From NCBI GenBank assembly GCA_028532985.1, contig JANCIK010000002.1, positions 186,001-250,000 of the forward strand: DNA of 64,000 nucleotides, in the 5' to 3' direction. This document shows positions 1-11,800 of this stretch, piece after piece; the stretch's first letter is position 1; each line of letters opens with the position of its first letter. The DNA comes from Stropharia rugosoannulata (taxonomy: Eukaryota; Basidiomycota; Agaricomycetes; Agaricales; Strophariaceae). The notes under the pieces were generated by a model. That model saw only the letters and a program-made list of their open reading frames with translations. It searched no databases and was not told where the DNA came from. The position numbers were made by a program, and so were the translations under genes.

Positions 1-842
1 AAACGTAGAGACGTGGTTGGCTGGCTTACTTGTGTTCAGAGATAAAGTGGGTACTTATGTTGATTGTAGCCAGGTCTGAAAGCCGTCTTTTGTAGTTTTT
101 GCCACTCATTGCTATTGAACCACCAATACGAAACCCTGCAGTATCACACGCTCTCTACAAGTGTTGTACTTCTGGCATGTACACCTATAATTACACGTTG
201 TATACCACCGGGGCTTTGCAATTCCGGTTATTCACGCTTCCTTTTGTTCGTTCTGTCAAGAAATGGCTTTTTTAAGACAGAAATGTAGCTGTTCGTGTAC
301 CTACAAAAGTCAAATTTAACACACTAGTCTGCCGAGCATGTCTTCCACCGTGCACATGTCAGAAGCAAAGGAATGTGTCTCGGGACGGACTCAGTACATA
401 AGCTCAAGATGGGCGTGATACTTATGAGATGAGTGCGTCTTGCCATCAGTGAGAAATACGATGCTTAATGGCATCCTCAGCTAATGCATTACAGTGCAGA
501 TGTAAACGGATTTTCCGTTTCTGGTCTGTATATGGAGGAATAGCGAGTGGTGTATCTGCTTTGTATGTTTGGCCAAATTTAGTACCGGTATTCATCAACT
601 CCGAGAGAGAGCTCGAAAGCGCCATGCAATTACATAAATTGTTGACAGGGAAGCTCTACTCGGAAATTGGTTTTCCAAATTTAACATGTACCATCGTCTG
701 CGTTGTCGATACGAAGTCTTGTCTGTAATTCTGTGTGAGTCTCATGACTGAGCCCAAAAGCCAGATGAATGAATGAGCGGGCAATTAGATCTTAGATTCA
801 GGCGTGGGACATTATGACATAACTGGAGACCAAGAGTCTTGG
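1..842. other. left flank, no supported gene
   Basis: I see no convincing gene here. An 86-codon open frame at 468-728 lacks recognisable motifs, composition or splice partners and is probably chance. The stretch 803-822 resembles 14740-14759 (18 of 20 bases by eye), which may be a trace of a dispersed repeat. Confidence 0.5.
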
Positions 843-1150
843 CACTGCTGGCGCCGGCCTGTATTTGGCTGCAAAATATGTATTGCCATATATATCATGT
901 ATTTGAATATAGTATTTGGCAGCTAAAAACAGAGGATTTATGTTTACAAAATAATACACAAACACATGAACTTTCTCTGTCCTTTAATTTATCAATATAT
1001 GAATCTCATTTGAAACATTTATGGCTGCAGAAAAGTTGCCAGAAACACAACATAATTGTATGGTTTTTCTTTACTATATATGTGACATTTTATTTGCCTG
1101 GATGGACGAGAAATAGAACTCATTTTGTGATATTTTTAATTACTTATTTA
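843..1150 (+). repeat. left terminal inverted repeat
   Basis: This AT-rich terminus matches the reverse complement of about 9430-9730. Shared blocks include TTGGCTGCAAAATATGTATTG and TATGTTTACAAAATAAT, with indels between them. Similarity may continue inward to about 1320 (the block before ACTTTTTTG near 1300 has a partner near 9360). The divergence between arms implies an old insertion or relaxed constraint. Confidence 0.75.
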
Positions 1151-1309
1151 TAGTGACCAAAAATGTACCCTTAAATATGATATCTATCTTTTTTTGACAT
1201 TTTTGAGTGCCAAGTAGGTTAAAGACAACCTCGGGCTTGCCATAAAAGGTAAGTCCGATTCCTATTTCTCTTCCAAACATGTTTTGCATCAGGAAAAACA
1301 CTTTTTTGA

Positions 1310-1470
1310 AAAAAGTCTTTTAATTTTTCAAAAAGACTTAAAAAGACTTAAAAAGACCCCAGGAGACCTGGGTCTCTAGGAGACTTAAAAAGCAAAGTCT
1401 CCATGTATAAAAGTTAAAAAGACATTAAAAAGACTTTATGAAGCAATAAAAGACAATAAAAAGTGTACTT
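1310..1470 (+). repeat. left subterminal short repeats (AAAAGACTT)
   Basis: Clustered copies of AAAAGACTTAAAAAGAC and related words follow the left terminus. Looser copies continue to about 1830. Similar words (AAGACTTGTAGAGACCT and so on) stand just inside the right terminus. Subterminal repeats of this kind are common transposase-binding or replication sites in large DNA transposons; the function here is inference. The surrounding 1150-2012 stretch holds no supported gene. Confidence 0.5.
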
Positions 1471-2012
1471 TAAGTCATCACAGTTCTTAAAAAAAAGCAA
1501 AAAAAAGTAATTTAAAGCGCTCTTGAAGCAATCAAAAGACATCAAGTGCTTCAAATAAAGTATAATAAAAGACCTTGCTAAACATTTAAATGATATAAAA
1601 AAACCACATTAATACATTATCAGGCATATTTAAAGATCCTAAAAGATTCAAACAAGGTCTTTATATAGCATATTAATAGCTTTTGTAGACACTAAGAGAA
1701 ACAAATAAACCCACTTAAAGATATAAAGGCACAACATAATGTCTTTTTTTAAAAAATATAAACATTTTTAGAGCTTTAGAAAGACCTAAAAGAGTACAAA
1801 AGAAGACTCTTGTGATATCTCGTAGTATCTTTAAAACACTTCTCTATAGCACATTAGCAACCTTAGAAAGCTATTTAGAGATCTTATGAGACTTTGCAAT
1901 CGCTCAAAATAGTGTATTAATTGTAGCCTTTTATCTAAAATAAGTATACGAGGAATCAAAAGAACGATTATAAAAGAAGGCATTATAAAAGAAGGTTAGA
2001 TAACAGTATAAA

Positions 2013-3947
2013 CTACAAATCCAGTGGTAATGCTGGCTCTGCCTCTGGTAGTACTGGTATAGTCGCATTCAAAGTTCCGAAATCAAAATCTGCTAAATCA
2101 TCTGTTTCGTCATACCCAATAAACATATCTGACGAGCTATAAACATAATTAGTAAGGGAAAAACCAGCGAACAAATTAAACCTACCATAGCTGTTGGAAA
2201 GCATCTTGCCTCCACTTTAAAGCCCATCCACTAGACTTCTGCTCGAGAACCATCCAGTTACCCATATGGCGACTATATCTATAGCAATATGATTAGTAGT
2301 GCAAGGTAATAAGTAATAGCAGAAGCACTGTACAAAACTCTAATAGTCGTTTCGTCAAAATTCTTCCGACTCTTTGTACCATGGCCTTCCTTGAGCTCTT
2401 GTAACGAATGCTCCATCTAAACCAATTGTGAGTAAGGATAGACTAGCGATAAAGTAACATTAATAGAAACATACAGCTGCTAAAGTAATCGCAAACATCG
2501 ATGGTGGTAATGCCTTGTCTATTGCTAATTGCCGAGTAACCAGAGTTGTCGAACTATTTGCTCGTGTTGCAGTCTTGAACCACAACTCTTCAATTATATG
2601 AAGCATCTTCTCTGACTTGAATGGCTGTCCTCCAGTTGTCTTGGCCTAATACTCCTATTAGTATGTTAAATTATGAAAAAATATTACTTACAGTTGTATC
2701 AACTTGATCGTACATGAACTTTGCCTTTTCCAGGAGCCAGGTGATAATTTCTTGATCTTTCTTCTTATTGATACCAAGCCCATATGCATTCTGGGTCGCA
2801 CTTCGGGCAGCAGTAATTACCGAGCTCATGAATTGTGAACGAGCATAGGAGATCTAGTACTAGTCAAAATACTTAACCAAACAAAATAATATAACTTGTA
2901 CTCACATAGCGAATGACGAGTGGCTTTGTAGCTCTTTCCTTTGAAACCTGGATAACAAGGGGGGTATTATCGCCTTGCTTAGCAGCTTCACAGAAAGCTG
3001 TCCAGCAAGCATCGATTCGGTCTGGACCTACCCCAGCAGTCCAGAAGCTTGGGCTATACACCATGTTAAAGCGAAGATACTTCTTCGCCTCTATAGCTGT
3101 ATCCATAACATATGGTGGCAAACTATGCTTTGTCACCTTCTTTGAGTGCAAGGAAAACCCACTGTTCTGACTTTCCAAAAACGAAGCAGAAGTCTTAGAG
3201 GAGGTTGTTGACGACGGTGCAGAGCTCTTGAAAGAGGTTGCCACAGACTCCTGGGATCGCCGAGTCCCAAGCCTCTTCGATGACTATAGAATATTATTCA
3301 AGATTAGTTCTATATTGAATAGCTACAAAGTGCTTACTTTATGCTCGGAATCCGATAAAATAATAATCTATATATGATAAGAAGAATAAGTATAGCATAT
3401 ACCGATAGTACTAGTAGAGAACATACCTCATTTCCGGCCATAGGAATATCATTAACCCCATCGTCATGATCCTCTTCATTGCCTTCATTTTCCCCATCTT
3501 CCAAACTATTGTCAGTAGTATCCCCATCATGCCTGTTAGTATTTGTCGCTTCACCAAAAACCTGATTGCCTATGTCGAGTTCTTCCCTGTTGAGATTGTC
3601 AACTCTTGGTCATTTAGCTGCTCTATTGCTGTCTTCTTCATTACCATCAGAGTCTTTTTCATTCTCGTTTTCCTCGCCCATAAGTCTTTTGTTGCGAGCA
3701 GTAATCTCTAGCCAAACCCATTAGTATCGTTTCAGCAAGGAGACAAATACATACCTTCTTCTTTCTCAGCCTCAGCTTGCTTTGAAGTACTCGCATGCTG
3801 CTTGAGTATCTGTTGTATCATGTCCTGAGGTATATCATTTATAGTTAAATTCTTTCCCTTGTTAGAAGCTCTTGGCTTCCTTTTCGATGCTGCCGACTTG
3901 CTGGAACCAGACTTCGCTTGGGAGGTAGTGCTTCTGGTGTTGGCCAT
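2013..3947 (-). CDS. DUF6532-like protein, carries an in-frame stop
   Basis: Function unknown; DUF6532 is a family expanded in Agaricomycetes. The start at 3947 opens a Ser/Lys-rich basic segment (MANTRSTTSQAKSG), followed by an acidic Glu/Asp exon (about 3710-3430) and a folded part in the later exons. The folded part shows the family pattern AARSATQNAYGL, a WLLEKAKFMYD helix, an I..LWF motif, a segment SMFAITLAA, then E.LQELKEG and a terminal RYSRHMGNW. Introns lie near 2900-2840, 2695-2645, about 2460-2410, 2320-2270 and 2190-2150. The last exon ends at 2013 with an acidic tail. Odd: the acidic exon read in the frame joined to its neighbours has a TGA near 3622 (after NRAAK). The copy may be decayed, or the exon is spliced otherwise. 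It is cargo of the TIR element. Confidence 0.5.
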
Positions 3948-6004
3948 AGGGATAGAAAACAAATAGAAAGCAGTATGAGTAAGCTTGCAAAAATGAATGC
4001 TTATAAGCAGGAAGTAATTGCCAGGTGTATATTTTACGAAGGGAAAGACACAATATGAGCAACTATTTCCGGTCTGACTAAGCTGGAATGGCTTATATAA
4101 TATAAAAAGATAGCGACTACTGAGTACAGCTCTACCATATAGTTTGGTATACATATTTACTAGACCAGTTATTAATTAAAAAGGATGTGTAGAGAAATAC
4201 ATACTTGGGAAGAGTCGGAAGAGTCAATGTTCTCAAGAGCTGCATCATCGGAAGTAGCAGGAGCAAGCAAATACTATAAGTACTAGTAATTAGCAGGCTG
4301 TTTCGGGAATGGCAAGGTTATAGTAATTACTCTTTCTTGCTCATAGTAAACTGAGCTTTCAACCTCATCACTATTGGGAAGCATGAAATTTGGGGTTTCG
4401 AAAGCGAAGTCAAGTGAAAGGTCTCAAGCTGGTAAATAAATCATGTGATTATTGTTAATGATTCCGGGACTACAACAGGAAACTTTGGGCAGAGTTGCGA
4501 ATGTAATATTGATTGATTTGGTATGCAAAATACATGAAATGCATTTGCCATTTAACAAGTACTATTGAAAATTCTTATACAAAACAAGTTATATATTGAC
4601 CCTAACAAGACTAGATACATATTATACAAAACATTGATAGGGCGCTTATGAAGATGATAATTCTGCTCGGAATAACGCGTTCAAGGGCTCGTTAGAAAGC
4701 TTGAATCAACATGAAGATGCTCCAAAAAACCGCGAGGCAATTGAGGAAATTGTTCTTGACTTAGAGCAAAATTAGTCCAAGACAGGGAGATGGAGGAGGA
4801 CATGGCTACTCACAGGCATCCAGGAATCTCAAAATTTGTGTAAGGAACGCGTTCAAACCCCACATAGATGGTGAATAAACATGCCAAGTTGCGAAAGCCT
4901 TTGTTGAAAATTGAAGGAAGGAGATGGTATTCAACTCTGCAGCAGTAGTCATATGGTCATTAAGGAGGTCGGATATTGAGGGCTTATCGGCTGCCGAAAC
5001 CTAGACGAATAGTCTATAACTATGTGTAGTAAAAGACTCTGAAAAGAATTAGGTAAAAATACGAACAGGAACCCAAGATATGAAGTACTTTACCTGGGGG
5101 AGGGAGGAGGAGGAGGAGCACATAGGTGATTTCGGGTTCCAAGCAACGATATGAAGCGTTTGAGTGCTCGTTGGAAAGCTACAATCAAGGTGAATTCAGC
5201 ATTGCAAGAATTGAAGAGATGGAAGACGAACCTATGTCAGAATCAATGAGATACCTCAAAACTCCGAAGTTGGACACAACTTTAGATGCAGGATGCTTGG
5301 TTGCTCCATAAATTAAGCCGTCGTAGAGGCAGGTACCTAATGTAGTTCAGTAAGTGTTCTCAAAGTTTGAAGGACTCAGGACAGCTGGAAGCGCACCTAT
5401 GAATTAATCTGTCCCATCTAGGGGAAGGAGGACACCTGTATCGACATCGCCTTTATACCCACTAAATCGCGCAATGAATGGTACTGTTGGATAGGTATTA
5501 ATGAGACGAATCAGGAAATGCTAAAATCATACTGTTTTGTTGGTTATTGGCAGATATATGACGAAAATTGTGTCCTAAGGGCACTTGACACCTATAAGAT
5601 GGTACTTGTCTAGTACAGGATGGATTGGCATGATCTTGGAGATGGTTTGCAGAGGACTAAGATGTTCTTGAAGGTGCAAATGTGAGAAGAATGCTATATC
5701 CCCAGCCTACACCCTTTGCACTATGGTTATCTCCCAGACACTAGCAATCCACATCTTACTATGACTTAAGCAAGATTAAAACCCCACTATAGCCTGTAAG
5801 AAGTGTATTACCAATGTCTTTAGATCCACTAGCAGGAAAGGGTTGAGTGGGCCCAAAGCCAGTAAAAAGACAGAAACAGGACAGAAAGAGTAGTAAGGGC
5901 AGTGGTGGTATTTGGCTGGTGTTGCTTACCTGATCGATGTTCAAGCTTGATTGCCAAATTTAATTCTTTATCTAATCTTCATCAGCAACCACCACATCGC
6001 CAGA
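3948..6004. other. gene-poor interior of the element with a degenerate repeat pair
   Basis: No supported gene. Two stretches, about 4640-4760 and 5130-5240, resemble each other loosely; both encode a SLES.NQ-like peptide and a nearby IEE motif. They may be remnants of a duplicated exon. A GGA-rich microsatellite sits at about 5098-5120. The 61-codon frame at 5126-5311 covers one of these remnants and is not supported as a gene by itself. Confidence 0.35.
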
Positions 6005-7632
6005 ATGGCTCGCCTTTCGAAGCCAGCCAAAGCTCGCATTGCCCAATCTACTGTTTCTACTATTTCCAAGAAAGACCTGGAATCCTTACTTCAGTTTCTA
6101 GAATCTGACACTACTGCTCTTCGCTATCTCAAATCTAATAATAGAGCTGCCTTTGCAGCTTCTGCCAAAGCCTCTGAACTCGGTGCAGTCTATTTCTCTG
6201 GCAGCTCCTTTCCTAGCATATATGAAACAATCACATCTGCTCTTCCACCTCGCCATACACGCTTCCCTACTTTGTTTGCTGCCTATAAAGCTGGAAAAAC
6301 TGCAGCAAAGTCGTATAAAAAGAGAAAATCCAACTTTACCAAAGCAACTAGACTTAACTGGACTAACAAGGATCGGGACAAGTTTCTTAAAGGCATCAAG
6401 AGGGTAAAGGTTCAGAAACTGGCTGAAAGCGACTACTACCCCCCCCCCCTATGCATATCATCACCGAGAATCAGGAAATCATGGACAAATGGAGGGACCA
6501 TTTTACAGTAGGCAAACAGGCCGATGCTAGGATTCCTCGAAAGCCATTACATCTGCTCGATCCTTCTAGACTTTCTTTGGACATTGGTCCCGATGAGAAT
6601 GTGATTCTCGAAGACTCTGAAACTGGCGAAATTGTTGGGGTTGTTATTCGTGGCTTTTGCAAGCATAAGGGTGCTCTCAAATGGGCGAAGGATACTGCCG
6701 AGTTTCAGACTGACATTTGCCGAAATCTTAGGGTATTCTTGTTTACTGTCTTTGTAACTTATACTAATATTTTTTATAGAAAGAAGATCCTGGGAAGCTT
6801 GTTCAGCTTGGTTGGTCTGCAGGTGCCAGAAGCCGATGCAAGTTTGGCTGGGTCCGAAACATCGTCGCATCAAAGAAGAAACTTTCGGACGATAAAAGGG
6901 TTGAGGCCAACATCGAGGGTTCCAATTTGTTTGCCTTTATATGGCAGCTTATGGAGAAACAGCTTCCTGAGGAGGTGACGACTGATATCAAGAACTTTTC
7001 AAAGGTGCTTAAAATTCCTTCAAACAATGGAGAAGGTAACAACTACCAGGAGTGCCATGAAGAATCATCGGTGAGGACAATGAAAGAAGGTGATTCGGAG
7101 GCTCCAACTACCGATGTTACAAAGTATACTGTGTCTCTGCCCCATGAGTCATATGATTTCTTTGGTACTGGTCTTGCCCCACCAGGAGCTTTTATCACAA
7201 GAAATTATTCAAGGTATATTTCTCTTGTCGCTATATCTCCATTTCTGATCATCCACTTTAACTTATAGGCATATGCATAAGGAAGGTCACCCCCACACAT
7301 ATGGAGCAATGCTTACCCTGCATCGTTCCCATAACTGTGTGTCGTATGGAGGAAACTTCTTTCTTCCAGAATATGGGATTCGTATCCAGCAAGCAACGAA
7401 CACTTGTATTGTCTGGCAGCCTAAAAGGCTTCATGGAACAGGAGTCCCCAATGTTGATCCGACCACTGAAGACCCTGATTTCCAGCAGCTTGTCACTGCT
7501 ATCGTCACTTCAAACACTTTAGCAGCAGCTTGGAGGAAGTATTGTGAGGGAAAGGTAAACCTAAAGGAGTTTGAGAATATGGTTGATGAAGTTGAAGCTG
7601 AGGGGCCTTTGAATCACGAAGGCGATAATTAG
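6005..7632 (+). CDS. TET/JBP-like 2OG-Fe(II) dioxygenase, frameshifted at a C11 tract
   Basis: Probable nucleic-acid-modifying dioxygenase; fungal TET/JBP enzymes oxidise 5-methylcytosine or a related base. The start at 6005 (MARLSKPAKARIAQ) gives a basic N-terminal part. Introns are at about 6731-6779 and 7215-7268. The C-terminal double-stranded beta-helix shows APPGAFITRNYSR, then HMHKEGHPHTYGAMLTL (candidate HxE iron ligands), GGNFFLPEYGIRI, and WQPKRLHGTGVP with the distal His. Odd: a run of 11 C at 6439-6449 puts the first 145 codons and the rest (from 6451) in different frames, so one base appears lost; this may be a real lesion or a sequence error. The family call rests on motif pattern only; the first metal ligand pair being HxE rather than HxD needs checking. 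It is cargo of the TIR element. Confidence 0.55.
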
Positions 7633-7833
7633 TAGACTAAATCTCCTAGTCATTATTATTTACAAAGTACATTCTACTATTGTACTATGGTTGCAAACGA
7701 TACCCATTATGTACTGGTATAGCGAAGTTGGGTAAATAATCAGGTGATCATTATAGTTACACAAACAGTAAATGTTTTTCGCTGTAGGCTTACTATATTC
7801 TGTGCTGTTTCAATCGACCCATACATTTCTTAC

Positions 7834-9077
7834 AATGTCTACAACAACTTCTTGTCTTTCTATCAAAATGCCCATAGTAGCTAGTCGGCAAACCCACCAG
7901 GTGTATTTTGAACTGTTTTCTAAGTGTATGTTTATATGCCAGCTCAATATAAGCTTTACTGATCGTATCTGCTGCTATTAGTCGGAATACATAGCATTCA
8001 CCTTATAGCTTATATATTTTCATGGCTATACATATTATCCTCAACACTGCAAGAGATTCAGGAGCTTATTGCTCCTGGATGGACGAAAAGTATGTTGTAT
8101 TTATTTTGGATTGTGATATACATTCTTATGTAGTGAAATGTAATAGTTCCCTTTGAGCTTTGGGATATTATTTTAGAAGCTTTGTTTTGGGAGCTGCCTA
8201 GCTACAAGTCAGGAGGTGTCTTTCGGCAGTTGGGATATAAGGCTTGGTTAGCAAGCCGAAACACTATGCCTTCACTGACATCACTGGACCAATATGCAAC
8301 CCAGCTCCAATTCTGTGAAGACTTTACTAGTTTCTACCGACAGCATCGCCTTTCCAGCTGCACCAATGCATTTGCTAACATTTGGGCATTGCAGTTCCGA
8401 ATTCCCAGAGTCAACAACCAACAGAATACAATTGTGAAACTCTATGCGATTATGTTCTCTAATATGCAAGTAAAAGCCTTACAAATTCACTGTGGTGATG
8501 TTGCTTGGTTGGTTTCGGAGGTTTTGGATAAATGGGTCGATTCATTGGGTCCCCATTTAGTCAACCTTCAGGTTATATATGACTGTCGTATGCCAATACT
8601 ACCGATACAGGTTAGTTGTATACTTCTATGTTACCCTATCTTTACTCATATTCTTTATATTAGGATAATCGTCTTGGACTATATCCATGGTGTTCTAGAG
8701 ACTGGGCCTCTGCTTTAGGTCGTCTTTCATTTCTGAAATCGGTCATTATCTATACTCCTCGGTTGCTACATTACCATATGTACAACACCAATCCTAGTAT
8801 GGGTTATATGAGGGACTTTGTTTCCTCACTTGTGTCTGTTGTTTGGTCGCCGACAATGCCTCAACTGGAACGAGTCTACTTTCTGACAATCCAGGATAAG
8901 CATGAAAAGGACGATCAAAGTTACAGTGATGGCATACAGTTTCTAGCAGAACAACAAGTATTAGATCAGAATACCCAGAGTTGGAATGGGTGGGTTTGCC
9001 GACCAATCAACTTGTATAATAGAGCCCGACAAGACCTGCATAGAAATGACCACCAGTTGCGACTTTTCTTTAGTTAG
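7834..9077 (+). CDS. F-box-like protein, transposon cargo
   Basis: A likely adaptor of an SCF ubiquitin ligase. Joined exons read MSTTTSCLSIKMPIVASRQ, then ELIAPGWTK, then the F-box core IPFELWDIILEALFWE encoded at about 8146-8195. The rest is LRR-like, as in the large basidiomycete F-box family (for example LQIHCGDVAWLVSEVLDKW). Introns: about 7900-8060, 8091-8145 and 8610-8665. The last exons run from about 8666 to the stop at 9077. No stop was seen within the joined frame. The sites of the first two introns are the least certain part. It lies between the dioxygenase gene and the right terminus, in the same orientation as the dioxygenase. Confidence 0.55.
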
Positions 9078-9169
9078 TTTTTGTAATTAGATTAGAATTT
9101 ACCCTATAGCTATAGAATTTATGGTTTTACAGTGGAATGTACAAGTTTTATATGGTTATAAGAAAATGT

Positions 9170-9345
9170 ACATAAAAAAGACTTGTAGAGACCTAAAGAG
9201 ACCTACAGAGACCTACAAAGCTATACTTGGTTTAAGGCAAGGCTAAAAAGACTGCCGAAGACCTATCAAGCTATTTAAAGATATGATTGGGGCTTTAATT
9301 AAATCTAGTTTGAAACAATGGACTAAAAGTTACTAAAATGTCTTT
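9170..9345 (-). repeat. right subterminal short repeats
   Basis: Repeated AAAGACTTG, GAGACCTA and AAGACTGCC words stand here in positions comparable to those inside the left terminus. Confidence 0.45.
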
Positions 9346-9429
9346 AAATAGCTCTCGGCAAAAAAGTGATTTTCCTGATGTGTAAAAATATTGTGCATTT
9401 TCTATGTATTTTTATGTCATAAAAAGTAG

Positions 9430-9730
9430 TTGAATACCAGAAACATGAAGAGCATGTATTTCCCAGGCAAACAGAAGATTAAACACATCACATATATAAT
9501 TACAAAAAATCACACAATTATGCTAAGTTTCTTTCAATTTTTTCTCAGCCATAAATGTTGCATATAGGAATTATGTTTTGATGACATAAATGGCACAGAA
9601 ATCCCGTCTATTTCTTTATTATTTTGTAAACATAAAGCTTTTGTTTTTGGTTGTAAAATATTATATTGAAATACATGACATATATAGCAATACATATTTT
9701 GCAGCCAAAAACACGTCGGCGCCAGCAGTG
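9430..9730 (-). repeat. right terminal inverted repeat
   Basis: Read on the minus strand from 9730, this begins CACTGCTGGCGCC and follows the left terminus block by block. The 85-codon minus-strand frame over it (9534-9791) encodes nearly the same peptide words as the plus-strand frame at 839-1153. That is how the repeat was noticed; neither frame is a gene. Confidence 0.75.
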
Positions 9731-10306
9731 TGGTGGGATGGCCAGGCCCCAGGGCGAGTGTAGTAAATCCGAGAGGTGTAGCAAATGCCACCGATGATGG
9801 AAGATACGGTGGGTGAGAGTGAGGGTCTGACTACAGACCTCGGGGTAACTCATGCAGACCACTGAGACTTAGAAAGCATGCCTTACTCACTTCAACAGAC
9901 GTCACCAACAAGTTCATGCTAAATTAAATGTTGCAAGACTGACACAAGGCCTCGCCGTTCTGGTGTAGTACTAACAGTATTGCTTGTGTGTATTGTTTTT
10001 GAACTTTACATCAGCGCCGCACTGCACTCGCCCTGACTCGTCCATGCGCACAATCCTGAATCTGCGCTATACGGCATGTTTTCCCCACGCATATTGTTAG
10101 CGCCATACCCATAACCTTTATCATATCGCATTGTATTACAGCCCCTCATTTTTGATTTAGATCGACATCAGCGGTGTCTACGCATCCGCAATTATGCCAC
10201 AATGAATCGTGTTCTACAACCAATGATGCCTTTGAAAAATGCTACATTATAATATCCACAGTTTCCTTCATGATTGTGATCCAACAAATGGTGAATGATG
10301 TGCTGT
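9731..10306. other. intergenic, nothing recognised
   Basis: Right flank of the element. I see no gene, RNA or repeat that I can support. Confidence 0.5.
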
Positions 10307-11145
10307 CTATCTCTGTGTATAGGTATTGAGGCTGTCCCCTGGCATAGAGTTAGCAGAAGCGACAGAGTCAACTGTCGTGTTGGTTGGATCTATCCCATCT
10401 GAGGACACCCTGCGTTCAAGTTTCAGTGCTCTATCCACTTGCACATTGTTCTCAGTGGCTTCGGTCATCTGGTTATGAAAGTGTGCTGAGTTCTGTATGT
10501 TGAGCGGGTGGATATGATGATAAGACGGCCTGGATGACGCCCTACGACAAAAACTCATCAGTTTGATGCTTGTGTTTGAATCTCCAAACGGCTATTAAAG
10601 CAATTATGTAGCAACGTCAGTATTTTCAAAAAATCAAACCATAGTGAAGTATGTTACATCTATGATACGTTGGTTTTCTGTAGCTGCCATTGCAATCTGG
10701 TTCTGCAAGGACTGCGGGGGTGTAGCTCAATAGGATGCAGTACTAGAACATGGTAGCTGCAACGAACCTTGATGTTTCTCTCCGCTGTGTCTCGCTGTTC
10801 CTCCACTTTTTCCAGCTTTTCTTTATACTTTGCAATAATGCGCGCAAGTTGCGCAGCGGAGACATCCTGTGTCAACAGGATATCAGTAGTTGGCGTACTG
10901 GAGGTATCATGTCCCGAAGACATTGTAAGAGCAGAATCCAAGATCTGAAGTACGTGGTTCGCCTGTTCCGACCGCATGTGCTCAGCGGCGAGTTCCCGGT
11001 ACAGTTCTTCTGAGTAGCGAAAAGCTTCATTGGCGTAGCAGCGAAGCTCGTCTGACTCCTGTCTGACCTTGACGACAAGGTCAGTAAGATACGCGTTATT
11101 ATAGTTGGACACTGGGGGAGGGGAGAGTTGATGGGGAAAATCCAT
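10307..11145 (-). CDS. small coiled-coil protein, unknown function
   Basis: Not recognised. The start at 11145 gives MDFPHQLSPPPVSNY and then a long helical segment rich in Glu, Ala, Arg and Leu (SDELRCYANEAFRYSEELY; IIAKYKEKLEKVEEQRDTAE), typical of a coiled coil. An intron at about 10769-10714 leads to a short exon (SLQNQIAMAATENQ). A second intron (about 10670-10600) leads to a polar C-terminal exon ending at 10307. An upstream ATG at 11223 in the same frame would add 26 residues; 11145 is preferred because the added part looks unlike the rest. The helices suggest a structural or transcription-complex protein; nothing further can be said. Confidence 0.5.
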
Positions 11146-11800
11146 GGCCTGCTTGGTGTGCTGGTCATTGGGAGGCTCTCTTATAAATACCTTCCTCCAA
11201 TATAGAACAAAAACTGCCTCCAATATAGCAAAAGAACTGTCTTAAGATATCATGATGAACGACGCCCGGAACATACATTGCATTATCTTCATGGGAAATT
11301 TGTGTTCAGTGAACAATTGGCCGTGCACTGTTTCTCTGCAAGTCAAGTCCGTTGCCTGATCCCATGGCTGCCTGCTAGTTCCTGGCCGTCGGCAAACTCC
11401 GCTTCCCCGAGTCCATCGTCCATGTTCTCACGTCCTCTTCCTCTTTTTGCTCAAGTTATGCCTTTCTTCCTCAATCAACAAACATCGTCAGAAGCCTGAA
11501 AACACTAACACCATGCACCTTAATACATCACCCACGAGCACTACTTAGTTCAACAACCAATGTGTTGCATCAAGCCGCCCTCACATCGCCGCATGCCTCA
11601 CCCCCTCGCTGGAAGCACCGATGTTAAACATTCTACATTCTGTGTGTGCTGCACCGTGCGCCCTCTATCTGACCACCAATCACGGCGCATACTTGACCAC
11701 TGTTCCTTTCCATCCCCGCTTCGGCCCTTATCCAGGCTCATCAAATGCCCATGTCCCCTACATGCATCAGTGTGCTTTTGAGCCACGCGGATCGTCCACC
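11146..11800. other. intergenic, no supported gene
   Basis: Several 60-115 codon frames overlap on both strands between 11278 and 11968, but none shows motifs, splice partners or a plausible composition. This C-rich stretch may contain the promoter of the coiled-coil gene. Confidence 0.45.

Larger units (their letters stand above)
843..9730. mobile_element. 8.9-kb TIR element carrying cargo genes (KDZ-associated type suspected)
   Basis: Seen: the DNA at 843-1150 reappears, inverted and diverged, at 9730-9430. Both ends begin with the same 13 bases (CACTGCTGGCGCC) and then share long AT-rich blocks. Inside each terminus lie A-rich subterminal repeats built on AAAAGACTT/GAGACCT units. Between the termini are three protein genes: DUF6532-like, TET/JBP-like dioxygenase and F-box. 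Known: in basidiomycetes TET/JBP genes are often physically linked to KDZ (Kyakuja-Dileera-Zisupton) DNA transposons. Inferred: this is a non-autonomous or decayed element of that sort. I found no transposase and no convincing target-site duplication, so class assignment is tentative. Confidence 0.65.

Noticed and set aside
839..1153. 104-codon open frame at the left end of the large element
   Set aside because: It lies wholly in the terminal repeat, and the same peptide words appear on the opposite strand at 9534-9791; it is repeat DNA, not a gene.
843..9730. CRISPR-like or prokaryotic island reading of the short AAAAGAC repeats
   Set aside because: Repeats are degenerate and unspaced, and the window is clearly eukaryotic with spliceosomal introns.
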